Assembly (NCBI RefSeq): GCF_050122995.1
Contig: NZ_JBNLIA010000008.1
Location: 1-64,000, forward strand
Origin: Haloparvum alkalitolerans
GTDB lineage: Archaea > Halobacteriota > Halobacteria > Halobacteriales > Haloferacaceae
Length of the DNA stretch: 64,000 nucleotides
Direction of reading: 5' to 3'
The notes under the pieces: model-generated
What the model saw: only the letters and a program-made list of their open reading frames with translations
What the model was told of the DNA's origin: nothing
Database searches by the model: none
Shown: positions 7,577-15,947 of the stretch, in pieces
Layout of the letters: every line of letters starts with the position of its first letter
How positions within the stretch are numbered: the stretch's first letter is position 1
Position numbers and translations under genes: made by a program

Positions 7577-9004
7577 ATGAGTTCCGAAGACCACATCAAA
7601 GAGACCGACACCGAGGCTCGCTTCGAGTTCAAGAAGGAGCAGAAGTCGGCGTTCCAGACGGAGAAGGGCCTCACCGAGGAGACCATTCGGCTCATCTCCG
7701 AGGACAAGGACGAGCCGGAGTGGATGCTCGAGCGGCGCCTCCGCGCGCTCGAACAGTTCAAGGCGATGCCGATGCCGACCGACTGGCCCGGCCAGCCGGA
7801 CCTCTCCGAGGTCGACATCGACGAGATCATTCCGTACATCCGCCCCGACATCGAGACGCGCGGCGGCGCGGACAACTGGGAGGACCTCCCCGAGGAGATC
7901 CAGGACACCTTCGACAAGCTCGGCATCCCCGAGGCCGAGAAGAAGGCGCTCTCCGGCGTCGGCGCGCAGTACGAGTCGGAGATCGTCTACCAGAACATGC
8001 AGGAGCAGTGGGAGGAGAAGGGCGTCATCTTCTGTGACATGGACAAGGCGGTCCAGGAGCACGAGGAGATCGTCAAGGAGCACTTCATGACGAAGTGCGT
8101 CCCCCCGAGCGACAACAAGTTCGCGGCGCTCCACGGCGCCATCTGGTCCGGCGGCTCGTTCGTGTACGTCCCCGAGGACGTCACGGTCAACATGCCGGTC
8201 CAGGCGTACTTCCGGATGAACTCCGAGGGGATGGGCCAGTTCGAGCACACGCTCATCATCGCCGAGGAGGGCTCCGAGATGCACTACATCGAGGGCTGCT
8301 CGGCGCCGAAGTACTCGGCGTTCAACCTCCACTCCGGCGGCGTCGAGGTGTTCGTCGGCGAGGACGCGCACGTCCAGTACTCGACCGTGCAGAACTGGTC
8401 GAAGAACACGTACAACCTCAACACGAAGCGCGCCATCGTCGAGGAGAACGGCCGCATGGAGTGGATCTCGGGCTCGATGGGCTCGAAGGCCACCATGCTG
8501 TACCCCTCCACGATCCTGAAGGGCCGCGGCGCCTCCGACAACCACATCACCATCGCCATGGCCGGCGAGGGACAGGACATCGACACCGGCGCGAAGGTGT
8601 ACCACAACGCGCCCGAGACGAAGTCGACCATCGAGTCGAAGTCCATCGCGAAGGACGGCGGCCGCACCAACTACCGCGGCCTCGTCCACATCGCGGACGG
8701 CGCCGAGGACTCCTCGACCGCCGTCGAGTGTGACGCGCTGATGTTCGACAACGAGTCGACCTCCGACACCATGCCGTACATGGAGATCAACGAGTCGAAG
8801 GTCGACGTCGCCCACGAGGCGACCGTCGGGAAGATCGGCGACGAGGACATCTTCTACCTCCAGTCGCGCGGACTGGACGACGACGACGCCAAGCAGATGA
8901 TCGTCTCCGGGTTCATCGAGCCGATCACGGAGGAGCTGCCCATCGAGTACGCCGTCGAGCTGAACCGGCTCGTCGAGCTGGAGATGGAGGGGAGCCTGGG
9001 ATAA
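7577..9004 (+). CDS. sufB: Fe-S cluster assembly scaffold SufB
   Basis: SufB is the scaffold subunit on which nascent Fe-S clusters form in the SufBC2D complex. At 475 residues it has the usual length. The C-terminal beta-helix core carries the conserved Cys in VECDALMFDNE and the glutamate of MPYMEI, equivalent to the residues needed for cluster assembly in E. coli SufB. The TAA stop overlaps the ATG of sufD by one base (TAATG), which suggests translational coupling. Confidence 0.97.
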   Translation: MSSEDHIKETDTEARFEFKKEQKSAFQTEKGLTEETIRLISEDKDEPEWMLERRLRALEQFKAMPMPTDWPGQPDLSEVDIDEIIPYIRPDIETRGGADNWEDLPEEIQDTFDKLGIPEAEKKALSGVGAQYESEIVYQNMQEQWEEKGVIFCDMDKAVQEHEEIVKEHFMTKCVPPSDNKFAALHGAIWSGGSFVYVPEDVTVNMPVQAYFRMNSEGMGQFEHTLIIAEEGSEMHYIEGCSAPKYSAFNLHSGGVEVFVGEDAHVQYSTVQNWSKNTYNLNTKRAIVEENGRMEWISGSMGSKATMLYPSTILKGRGASDNHITIAMAGEGQDIDTGAKVYHNAPETKSTIESKSIAKDGGRTNYRGLVHIADGAEDSSTAVECDALMFDNESTSDTMPYMEINESKVDVAHEATVGKIGDEDIFYLQSRGLDDDDAKQMIVSGFIEPITEELPIEYAVELNRLVELEMEGSLG

Positions 9005-10212
9005 TGTCCGTGCAGGTACCCGCCAGCATCTCGGCCGAGACGGTCGAGCGCATCGCCGAGGAGCGGGACGAGCCCGAGTGGCTCCTGGAGACGCGCCTCG
9101 CGGCGCTGTCGGCGCTCGACGATCTGGACCTCCCGGACGTCATCCAGACGCCGGGCAACCGCTGGACCGACCTGGAGTCGCTCGACTTCGAGTCGCTGGT
9201 CGACCCGCTCAACCAGGCGGACACGACCGAGCGCTCCGAGGACACCGACGCGGTCGTCCTCCCGTTCACGGAGGCGCTCGAGGAGTACGGCGACCTGATC
9301 GAGGCGAACTTCGGCTCCGTACTGGACCCGCAGGAGAACTACCTCACGGCGCTGTCGGTCGCGCTGTTCACGACCGGCACGTTCGTCTACGTCCCGGAGG
9401 GCGTCGACGCCGAGGACGTGACCGTCCGCGCGGAGATGAACTCCCGCTCGCTGTTCAGCCAGACGCTCGTCGTCACCGAGGAGTCGTCCTCGGTCACGAT
9501 CCTCGAGGGGATCGAGACGGGCGACGCCGTCGAGGGCGAGCGCTACTTCTCGAACCTCGTGGAGGTCGCGGCCGGCGAGAACTCCCACGTGCAGTTCGGG
9601 TCGCTCCAGAACCTCGACGAGGAGACGTACACGTACGCGCTCAAGCGCGGCGACGCCGACACCTACGCCACCGTCAACTGGATCGAGGGCAACCTCGGCT
9701 CCCGGCTGACGCGGTCGGACATCGAGACCGACCTCAACGGCGACGGCTCCGAGAGCCAGATCGTCGGCGCGTTCTTCGGCCACGAGGACCAGCACTTCGA
9801 CATCAACGCCCGCGTCTGGCACCAGGCCGAGAACACGACCGCGGACCTCGTGACGCGCGGCGTCCTCGACGACGAGGCGCGCTCCGTCTACGAGGGCGTC
9901 CAGGACGTGGGGGAGGACGCGTGGAACACCTCCTCCTACCAGCGCGAGAACACGCTGATGCTCTCGGACGACGCCGAGGCGGACGCGTCGCCGAAGCTCA
10001 TCATCCACAACCACGACACCGAGGCCTCCCACTCGGCCACGGTGGGGCAGGTCGACGCGGAGGACCTCTTCTACATGGAGAGCCGCTCCATCGACCCGAT
10101 CACCGCGCGCAACATGCTCGTGGAGGGCTTCTTCGTCCCCGTCCTCGAGGAGATCGCGGTCGACGAGTTCCGCGAGGACCTCGAAGCGCTCGTCGCCGAG
10201 CGCCTGCGCTGA
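9004..10212 (+). CDS. sufD: Fe-S cluster assembly protein SufD
   Basis: SufD is the partner of SufB in the SufBC2D complex and is needed for iron acquisition by the scaffold. The protein has 402 residues. It shares the N-terminal DEPEWLLETRL motif with SufB and a C-terminal beta-helix, and keeps the conserved His of the EASHSATVGQ motif near residue 345. The gene is coupled to sufB through TAATG. A TTTTT run about 30 nt after the stop may end the suf transcript. Confidence 0.95.
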   Translation: MSVQVPASISAETVERIAEERDEPEWLLETRLAALSALDDLDLPDVIQTPGNRWTDLESLDFESLVDPLNQADTTERSEDTDAVVLPFTEALEEYGDLIEANFGSVLDPQENYLTALSVALFTTGTFVYVPEGVDAEDVTVRAEMNSRSLFSQTLVVTEESSSVTILEGIETGDAVEGERYFSNLVEVAAGENSHVQFGSLQNLDEETYTYALKRGDADTYATVNWIEGNLGSRLTRSDIETDLNGDGSESQIVGAFFGHEDQHFDINARVWHQAENTTADLVTRGVLDDEARSVYEGVQDVGEDAWNTSSYQRENTLMLSDDAEADASPKLIIHNHDTEASHSATVGQVDAEDLFYMESRSIDPITARNMLVEGFFVPVLEEIAVDEFREDLEALVAERLR

Positions 10213-10240
10213 ACGTCCCCGCCCGCCGTTCGCTCTCGAC

Positions 10241-10245
10241 TTTTT
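10241..10245 (+). terminator. T-tract after sufD
   Basis: TTTTT lies 29 nt after the sufD stop and before a new TATA-like box (10274-10278). It is a plausible end of the sufCBD transcript. Confidence 0.35.
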
Positions 10246-10273
10246 AACGCCGCCCCACCGCCGAGGGAACCCC

Positions 10274-10278
10274 TTAAG
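10274..10278 (+). promoter_or_regulatory. TATA-like box for the ferritin-like/sirR unit
   Basis: TTAAG, within CCCTTAAGTC, is centred 27 nt upstream of the ATG at 10303. The expected transcript start coincides with that ATG, which opens a 13-codon ORF. The ferritin-like and SirR genes thus probably have a promoter separate from suf. Confidence 0.5.
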
Positions 10279-10302
10279 TCGGCGTCGCCCCGACGCACGT
10301 GT

Positions 10303-10344
10303 ATGCGACCGGGAGCAACGACCCGAGGTGACCGCCGCCGATGA
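10303..10344 (+). CDS. Candidate leaderless micro-ORF (13 aa) overlapping the ferritin-like gene
   Basis: ATG at 10303 opens 13 codons (MRPGATTRGDRRR). Its TGA at 10342-10344 overlaps the ATG of the next gene as ATGA. The ATG sits where a TATA-like box 27 nt upstream predicts the 5' end of the mRNA. It could act as a translational leader that delivers ribosomes to the downstream start. No protein evidence exists here, and the peptide is too short for homology. Confidence 0.35.
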   Translation: MRPGATTRGDRRR

Positions 10345-10826
10345 GCGTCGGCAGCCGGATCACCTCCGACGACCAGCTCGCGCGCCTCCTCCAGATCGGC
10401 ATCGTGCTGGAGGAGGTCGTCGAGGCGCGGGCGTATCACCACTATCGGAGCCTCGACGAGGAGCTGGACGCCGAGATCGAGGAGCTGCTCGAGGAGGCGG
10501 CCACCGAGTCCGCCGAGCACCGCGAGCGGCTGGAGGACCTCATCGCCGACCTCGACGTCGAGAGCGTCCCCTTCGAAGAGATCGAGACGCTCGTCGAGGC
10601 CCGGTACGGCCGCACGCAGCCCGACGACTTCGACGGCGTCCTCTACGACCAGCTCTGTAACGAGGAGACGGCCTACAAGTTCTACGACGACCTCATCGAG
10701 GCGGTCGAGGACACCGAGGCGGAGCTGTCCGTCGACCGCGAGGCGGTCCTCGACGTGCTCCGGGCGATCCGCGCCGACGAGGCCGCGGGCGTCGAGGAGG
10801 TCGCGCGGATCATGGAGGACCGGTAA
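10341..10826 (+). CDS. Ferritin-like / rubrerythrin-like protein
   Basis: This 161-residue, all-helical acidic protein has carboxylate and His patterns of a ferritin-like four-helix bundle: E-x-R-A-Y-H-H-Y in helix 1, E-S-A-E-H-R-E-R in helix 2, N-E-E-T-A-Y-K-F-Y in helix 3 and D-E-A-A-G-V-E-E in helix 4. It probably binds a di-iron centre. It lacks rubredoxin cysteines. An AGGTGA Shine-Dalgarno-like sequence at 10326-10331 precedes the ATG. The context, suf upstream and an iron-type regulator downstream, supports a role in iron storage or peroxide defence. Confidence 0.75.
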   Translation: MSVGSRITSDDQLARLLQIGIVLEEVVEARAYHHYRSLDEELDAEIEELLEEAATESAEHRERLEDLIADLDVESVPFEEIETLVEARYGRTQPDDFDGVLYDQLCNEETAYKFYDDLIEAVEDTEAELSVDREAVLDVLRAIRADEAAGVEEVARIMEDR

Positions 10827-10827
10827 C

Positions 10828-10890
10828 ATGATGTCGACGGGCGGGGAATCGGCTATCGACCGGCGGGCGACGACGGGAGGCGACACGTGA
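10828..10890 (+). CDS. Candidate micro-ORF (20 aa) overlapping sirR
   Basis: One base after the ferritin-like stop codon, ATG-ATG opens 20 codons whose TGA (10888-10890) overlaps the GTG start of the regulator gene. It fills the 60-nt gap exactly and ends at the next start, as the 13-codon ORF at 10303 does. It may be a coupling leader. There is no sequence similarity to judge it by. Confidence 0.3.
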   Translation: MMSTGGESAIDRRATTGGDT

Positions 10891-11324
10891 ACACCGCAGA
10901 CCAGTACCTCAAGGCGATCTACCTCATCCAGAAACAGGCGGACGGCCCGGCCTCGACCGGCGCGATAGCGGACGCGGTCGACGTGAGTCCGGCGAGCGCC
11001 AACGAGATGATCGGCAAACTCGAGGAGCGGGGGCTCGCCGACCACGAGAAGTACAAGGGGGTGACGCTCACCGACGACGGCATCGTCCGCGCCCGCGACG
11101 CGCTCCAGACCTACTGCATCATCGAGCGCTTCCTCGCGAACGTCCTCGGCGTCGAGGAGTTCCGCGAGGAGGCGGGCGAGCTGGAGGCCGTCATCGACGA
11201 CACCGTTGCCGACCGCCTCGACACGATCATCGACCGCGAGCCCGAGTGTCCCGACTGCTTCGACGCGGAGGCCGACGCCTGTGCGTGTCTGGAGGCGGCC
11301 TTTGAGGGGACGGCGTCGGACTGA
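10887..11324 (+). CDS. sirR: DtxR/SirR-family metal-dependent regulator with C-terminal Cys cluster
   Basis: This is a 145-residue winged-helix repressor of the DtxR/MntR/SirR type. N-terminal DQYLKAIYLIQ, the helix-turn-helix around SPASANEMIGKLEERGL, and the dimerisation segment with IIERFLANVLGV are all family features. The start is GTG at 10887 with GGAGG at 10876-10880; no other start fits, since the frame is closed by the stop at 10824. Unusually, the C-terminus has CPDC at 121-124 and CAC at 132-134. Beside suf and a ferritin-like gene it probably controls iron or Fe-S genes. Confidence 0.85.
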   Translation: MNTADQYLKAIYLIQKQADGPASTGAIADAVDVSPASANEMIGKLEERGLADHEKYKGVTLTDDGIVRARDALQTYCIIERFLANVLGVEEFREEAGELEAVIDDTVADRLDTIIDREPECPDCFDAEADACACLEAAFEGTASD

Positions 11325-11372
11325 CCGAAACCGCAACCGTTTGGTAGGACCGCCGTTTAGAAATTGATGCCC

Positions 11373-11445
11373 AGTCTCGTGGTGTAGTGGCCAATCATAT
11401 GGGCCTTTGGAGCCCATGACGGCGGTTCGAATCCGCCCGAGACTA
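11373..11445 (+). tRNA. tRNA-Gln (anticodon TTG)
   Basis: A full cloverleaf is seen: acceptor AGTCTCG/CGAGACT, anticodon stem TGGGC/GCCCA with loop CTTTGGA giving anticodon TTG, and T-arm GGCGG-TTCGAAT-CCGCC. The discriminator base is A at 11445. There is no intron. Confidence 0.95.
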
Positions 11446-11495
11446 CTTATATTTCGTACATAAATTCCGACCGCGAAGTCGCGCTTACCCTTCGC

Positions 11496-13112
11496 CTACC
11501 CCTCGCCCACCATCCGGTCCTCCTCGGCCCACTCACGCTCGCGGAGCTCGTACTTCTGGACCTTGCCGGTCGCGGTCGTGGGGAGGGACTCGACGAACTC
11601 CACCTCGCCCGGCGTCTTGTAGTTCGCCACGCGCTCCTTCACGAACGCGCGGAGGTCCTCGGCGGAGACGCCGGGGTCGTTCGAGTCGCCGGAGTCGGGG
11701 ACGACGAACGCTTTTGGGGTCTCGCCCCACTTGTCGCTCGGCGCGGGGATGACGGCGACGTCCGCGACCGCGGGGTGTTCGAAGACGGCGTCCTCCAGCT
11801 CGATGGAGGAGATGTTCTCGCCGCCGGAGATGATGATGTCCTTCTTGCGGTCCTGGATCGAGATGAAGCCGTCCTCGTCGACGACCGCCAGGTCGCCCAT
11901 GTGGTAGTAGTCCTCCGCGCGCTCCGAGAACGCCTCTTCGGTGGCCTCGGGCTTGTTCCAGTAGCGGTCCATCACCTGGTTGCCGCGGACGACGACCTCG
12001 CCGACCGTGGAGCCGTCGGGGGGCACGTCGTCGCCGTCCTCGTCGACGACCCGGATCTCGGTGCCGAGGTAGCCGATCCCCTGCGTCTTCTTCACCGCGA
12101 AGCGGTCCTCGGAGTCGTCGGCGAAGTGGCGGCGAGCGTCCGAGGTTGTGATCAGGGGGCCGGTCTCGGTGGCGCCGTAGACGTGTTTGAGGTACCAGCC
12201 GAACTCCTCCTCGATGGTGCGGATCGTCGCCTCGGGCGGGGCCGCGCCCGCGGTCGCGACGCGCACGTCGTTGGCGCCGGTCGTCGCCCCGCCGTGTTCG
12301 TCGTGGTACTCGCCCAGCGAGTTGAGGACGGTCGGCGCGGCACAGAAGTAGGAGACGTCCTCCTCGCGAATCCGGTCGAACACCTCGCCGGCGTCGACGC
12401 CCCGGGCGCAGACGTGTCGGGCGCCCGCCCCCGTGATCGCGTAGATGTGGCCCCAGCCGTTGACGTGGAACATCGGGAGCGTCCACAGGTAGACGTCGTC
12501 GTCGGCGATCTCCTGGTGGACGCTGATCAGGTACGCGTGGAGCGTCTCCGCGCGGTGGGTCCGACAGACGCCCTTCGGGTCGCCGGTGGTACCGGAGGTG
12601 TAGTTGATCGTGATCACCTCGTCTTCGTGCATCTCCGGGCGCTCGGCGGCGTCGGGGTCCGCCTCGGCCAGCACCGCCTCGGCGTCCTCCCACTCCCCCT
12701 CGACCGCGTCCGGGTCGTCCGTAATGAACGTCTCCACAGGCACCTCCTCGCGGACCGCCTGCACCTTCCCCGCGTACTCGTGGTCCGCGTACACGGCCGT
12801 GACGCCCGCGTCAGCGAGGATGTACGCGTAGTCGTCGGGGGTCAGCCGGTAGTTCAGGGGGGTGTGGACCGCGCCGGTCTCCATGATCCCGTAGGCGGCT
12901 TCGAGGTGGTAATGCGTGTTCGGGTCCAACACCGCGACGCGGTCGCCTTTCTCGACGCCGCGCGCCTGGAGCGCGGCCGCGAACCTGTCGGCGCGCTCGG
13001 CCAGTTCCTCGTAGGTGTACCGCGTCCCGTCCGTCGCCAGCACCGCCTCCTCGTCCGCGTAGTGGCGCCGCGCCCGGTCGAGGAAGTCGGTCACGAGCAG
13101 TGGCTTGTGCAT
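11496..13112 (-). CDS. AMP-forming acyl-CoA synthetase
   Basis: A 538-residue member of the ANL superfamily, which activates a carboxylic acid to its acyl-CoA through an acyl-adenylate. The P-loop motif YTSGTTGDPKG is near residue 170, the YGATETGP motif is in the middle, and the hinge and catalytic C-terminal segment (DRKKDIIISGGENISS, then TATGKVQK with its Lys) are present. The ATG at 13112 gives the normal N-terminus (MHKPLLVTDFLDRAR); longer frames run into the divergent promoter. It resembles medium/long-chain fatty-acid ligases. The substrate is unknown. Confidence 0.92.
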   Translation of the reverse strand: MHKPLLVTDFLDRARRHYADEEAVLATDGTRYTYEELAERADRFAAALQARGVEKGDRVAVLDPNTHYHLEAAYGIMETGAVHTPLNYRLTPDDYAYILADAGVTAVYADHEYAGKVQAVREEVPVETFITDDPDAVEGEWEDAEAVLAEADPDAAERPEMHEDEVITINYTSGTTGDPKGVCRTHRAETLHAYLISVHQEIADDDVYLWTLPMFHVNGWGHIYAITGAGARHVCARGVDAGEVFDRIREEDVSYFCAAPTVLNSLGEYHDEHGGATTGANDVRVATAGAAPPEATIRTIEEEFGWYLKHVYGATETGPLITTSDARRHFADDSEDRFAVKKTQGIGYLGTEIRVVDEDGDDVPPDGSTVGEVVVRGNQVMDRYWNKPEATEEAFSERAEDYYHMGDLAVVDEDGFISIQDRKKDIIISGGENISSIELEDAVFEHPAVADVAVIPAPSDKWGETPKAFVVPDSGDSNDPGVSAEDLRAFVKERVANYKTPGEVEFVESLPTTATGKVQKYELREREWAEEDRMVGEG

Positions 13113-13266
13113 CGTCCGTCCGTATCCTTCATGATTAATAGCGATTGTGCTCGGCGCAAGGGCGGCGTCCGCGGGCCGTGGCGTGGCCGCGGGAGAGCCG
13201 CCGTCCCCGCCGGTCTCGCGGACGGCGTCGGAAAACCCTAAGCCCGTGGCCCCCTCGGCTTTCACC

Positions 13267-14061
13267 ATGCAACCCCTCTCCGTGCTGGGGCCGGATGCCG
13301 CGACGCTCGTCGACGCGCTCGCGGCGCGACTCGAGGGCCGGATCGCCGTCGTCGAGCACGCGGCCGTCGAGGCGGACGGACGGTCGTCGAGCGCGACGAG
13401 GGCCTCGCTCGCCCCCGACGGGACGTGGACCGCGACCGGCACCGAGTCGGACTTCACCGACGTGCTCGACCGATTCGCGCCGGACCACGACTACCTGCTC
13501 GCGACCGGTTTCTCGCGGCTCCGCGTGCCGACGGTCCTGATCGGCGACGACCGCGACCCCACGGGCGTGCCCGGTGACGTGGTGGCGACGCCGGACGCGG
13601 TCGCCGACGTCGACCTGGAGGCGCTCATCGCGACGCTCGAGGATGCCGAACCGTGGATCACGCTGGAGGCGCTCGTCGAGCGCGCGACCGCCCATCCGGA
13701 CGCGGAGTTCTCGGGCGCGGTCGCCACGTTCACGGGGCGCGTACGGGGGAGAGAGGACCCCGACGACGACCGGACGACGCACCTCGCCTTCGAGAAGTAC
13801 GAGGGCGTCGCCGCCGAGCGCATGGCCGCCATCGCGGCCGACCTCGAGGACCGCGACGGCGTCTTTCGCGTGCTGATGCACCACCGGACCGGCGTCATCG
13901 AAGACGGGGAAGACATCGTCTTCGTCGTCGTGCTCGCGGGCCACCGCGAGGAGGCGTTCCGCGCGGTCGAGGACGGGATCGACCGCCTGAAGGACACCGT
14001 CCCCATCTTCAAAAAGGAGACCACGGAGGCGGAACAGTTCTGGGTCCACCGGCAGGAGTGA
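13267..14061 (+). CDS. moaE: Molybdopterin synthase catalytic subunit MoaE with degenerate MobB-like N-domain
   Basis: The C-terminal half (about 130-264) is MoaE, which inserts sulfur into precursor Z to form molybdopterin. It shows GAVATFTGRVRG, the FEKYEG motif, MHHRTG and the active-site Lys pair in PIFKKE. The N-terminal ~120 residues match a MobB-type nucleotide-binding domain (SVLGPDAATLV, then VLIGDD), but its P-loop has lost the GKT residues. I chose ATG 13267; a CCCTAAG box lies about 28 nt upstream. Cofactor demand fits the tungsten/molybdenum AOR-type enzyme at 22314. Confidence 0.9.
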   Translation: MQPLSVLGPDAATLVDALAARLEGRIAVVEHAAVEADGRSSSATRASLAPDGTWTATGTESDFTDVLDRFAPDHDYLLATGFSRLRVPTVLIGDDRDPTGVPGDVVATPDAVADVDLEALIATLEDAEPWITLEALVERATAHPDAEFSGAVATFTGRVRGREDPDDDRTTHLAFEKYEGVAAERMAAIAADLEDRDGVFRVLMHHRTGVIEDGEDIVFVVVLAGHREEAFRAVEDGIDRLKDTVPIFKKETTEAEQFWVHRQE

Positions 14062-14302
14062 CCCTCGACCGCCGCCGCGCGCCCGGTCTCCCAGGCGATC
14101 ATGGGGAGAAAATTTCCGGAAATGGTGGGTCTTCTCGGAGAATTTGGCCGCCAATCCGCGGAGGTTCTCGATACGTTCTAACCGTCTCAAAAAGACGCAT
14201 GAATGTTCTTGAGGGTTCTAAAAGAGTCGTGAAAGGTCCCTTCACCTCGTTTTACGTCGGCGGAACGATAAAAGCGACCGAACGTCCCCTAACGTTGCTC
14301 CG

Positions 14303-14309
14303 TTTATAA
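14303..14309 (+). promoter_or_regulatory. TATA box for the gene at 14340
   Basis: TTTATAA is a strong archaeal TATA box. It places the transcript start near 14332, so ATG 14340 is favoured over the in-frame GTG at 14328. The rest of the 14062-14339 spacer is AT-richer than its surroundings and holds no gene. Confidence 0.65.
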
Positions 14310-14339
14310 CACCCTGCGGGGGTAAGCGTGGGGTACGTC

Positions 14340-14600
14340 ATGAGCGCAACCGCCAATCCCTCCACGGACGCAGGCACGACCGAGACCGCGAGCAAGGAGG
14401 AGCGGCTCAAGGAGTACCTGCTCGAGCGGGCGCAGGACGGCGAGATGTACTTCAAGGGGAAGTTCATCTCCGAGGACGTCGACCTCTCTCCGAAGGAGAT
14501 CGGCGCCCTGATGGTGAAGCTCCGCGACTCCGCGACGGAGCTCACCGTCGAGAAGTGGTCCTACACCGGCGCGACCACCTGGCGCGTCGAGCCCGCGTAG
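14340..14600 (+). CDS. Small conserved haloarchaeal protein (DUF7123-like)
   Basis: This 86-residue protein has a disordered Thr/Ser-rich start and a compact winged-helix-like body: SKEERLKEYLLERA, then YFKGKFISEDVDLSPKEIGALM, ending in WSYTGATTWRVE. It matches my recollection of the haloarchaeal family DUF7123. The predicted fold suggests nucleic-acid or protein binding rather than catalysis. A strong TATA box upstream suggests good expression as a single gene. Confidence 0.8.
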   Translation: MSATANPSTDAGTTETASKEERLKEYLLERAQDGEMYFKGKFISEDVDLSPKEIGALMVKLRDSATELTVEKWSYTGATTWRVEPA

Positions 14601-14741
14601 CGAGCGCGCTCGGTCCTCGGTCCCCGGCAGCGCCCTCCCCGCCCTTCCGGACTTTCTCGCCTCGACCGCACCGCCCCTCCGAAAGCGTCGATCAGTGACG
14701 CGTTCTCGACCGTTCGCGCCCGGAGCGCCGCCGGCGCGGGG

Positions 14742-14748
14742 TTTATTG
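14742..14748 (+). promoter_or_regulatory. TATA box of the M50 protease gene
   Basis: TTTATTG is centred 27 nt before ATG 14772, which fits a leaderless transcript. Confidence 0.55.
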
Positions 14749-14771
14749 GCGGCCGAACCCAGGCTTCGGTG

Positions 14772-15902
14772 ATGGCAGACAGCCAGGAGGGCGCGCCGGC
14801 GTCAGGGGCGGTTCCCCTGCCGGAGTCGCTCCGTACGTTCTTCCGGGTGGACGACGTGCGGCACGACGGCGACCGGATCCGGTACGTTGGGGAGTCGCTG
14901 CTCCCGGAGCGCGCGCTCCTCCGCGAAGTGGCGCCCGCGTTTCACGAGGCGGGCTACGAGGTGGACTTCCGGTCGACTGCGGAGGCCGACGTGCTGGTCG
15001 CCCACCCGCACGGCAGCGGCCGCGAGGGGATCCCGTGGCTCAACGCCGTCATGCTGCTCGCGACGGTCGCGAGCACGCTGTTCGTCGGCGCCTACGGCTG
15101 GTACTACGTCCCGCTGTCGACGCTGACCGAGGACCCCCTCACGCTGCTCCGCGCGTGGCCGTTCACGGCCGCAGTGCTGGGCGTCCTCCTCACCCACGAG
15201 CTGGGCCACTACGCGGCCGGTCGCTACCACGGCGTGGACGTGTCGCTTCCCTACGTGATCCCCTTCGTCTTCCCCTTCGGGACGCTGGGGGCGGTGATCC
15301 GGATGCGGGGGCGGATGCCGTCCCGGAAGGCGCTGTTCGACATCGGCGTGGCCGGTCCCGTGGCTGGCCTCGTCGCGACGGTCCTCGTCACCGCGATCGG
15401 CCTCTCGCTCGACCCGATAGCGGTTCCCGACCACGTGCTCCGCGAGTCCTCACGGATGATCGTGTTCAACAACCCGCCGTTGCTGTCGTGGATCGCGGCC
15501 GTGCTCGGTCGAGACGCCGGCGCGTCGGTCCATCCGGTCGTGATCGGCGGGTGGGTCGGGATGTTCTTCACCCTCCTGAACCTCCTTCCGGTCGGACAGC
15601 TCGACGGCGGCCACATGACCCGGGCCATGCTCGGCGAGCGGCAGGAGACGCTGGCCTCGCTCGTCCCCGGCGCACTGTTCGCCATCGCGGGCTACCTCTA
15701 CTGGGTGCTCGACAAGGGACTGCAGGAATCGGTCGGCCTGTGGGCCTTCTGGGGCCTCTTTGCGCTGTTCATCGCGTTCAACGGCCCCGCGACCCCCGTC
15801 GACGAGTCGGAGCTCGGTTGGCCGCGGCTGGCGGTCGGAATCGCCACCTTCGCGGTCGGCGCGACCTGCTTCCTCCTCGTCCCCGTCGAAGTGGTCGGAT
15901 AA
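14772..15902 (+). CDS. Site-2-protease-like M50 membrane metallopeptidase
   Basis: A 376-residue integral membrane protein. The zinc motif HELGH is at about 142-146 within a membrane segment, and the third zinc ligand lies in NLLPVGQLDGGH near 275, as in intramembrane site-2 proteases. A cytosolic N-terminal domain of ~90 residues precedes the first membrane span. Such proteases cut transmembrane substrates during signalling. The substrate is not evident; no anti-sigma-like partner is adjacent. Confidence 0.9.
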   Translation: MADSQEGAPASGAVPLPESLRTFFRVDDVRHDGDRIRYVGESLLPERALLREVAPAFHEAGYEVDFRSTAEADVLVAHPHGSGREGIPWLNAVMLLATVASTLFVGAYGWYYVPLSTLTEDPLTLLRAWPFTAAVLGVLLTHELGHYAAGRYHGVDVSLPYVIPFVFPFGTLGAVIRMRGRMPSRKALFDIGVAGPVAGLVATVLVTAIGLSLDPIAVPDHVLRESSRMIVFNNPPLLSWIAAVLGRDAGASVHPVVIGGWVGMFFTLLNLLPVGQLDGGHMTRAMLGERQETLASLVPGALFAIAGYLYWVLDKGLQESVGLWAFWGLFALFIAFNGPATPVDESELGWPRLAVGIATFAVGATCFLLVPVEVVG

Positions 15903-15947
15903 ATACGTGAAGACGGCCGAACGGCGCGGTACGGCCCGAAAAGCCGT

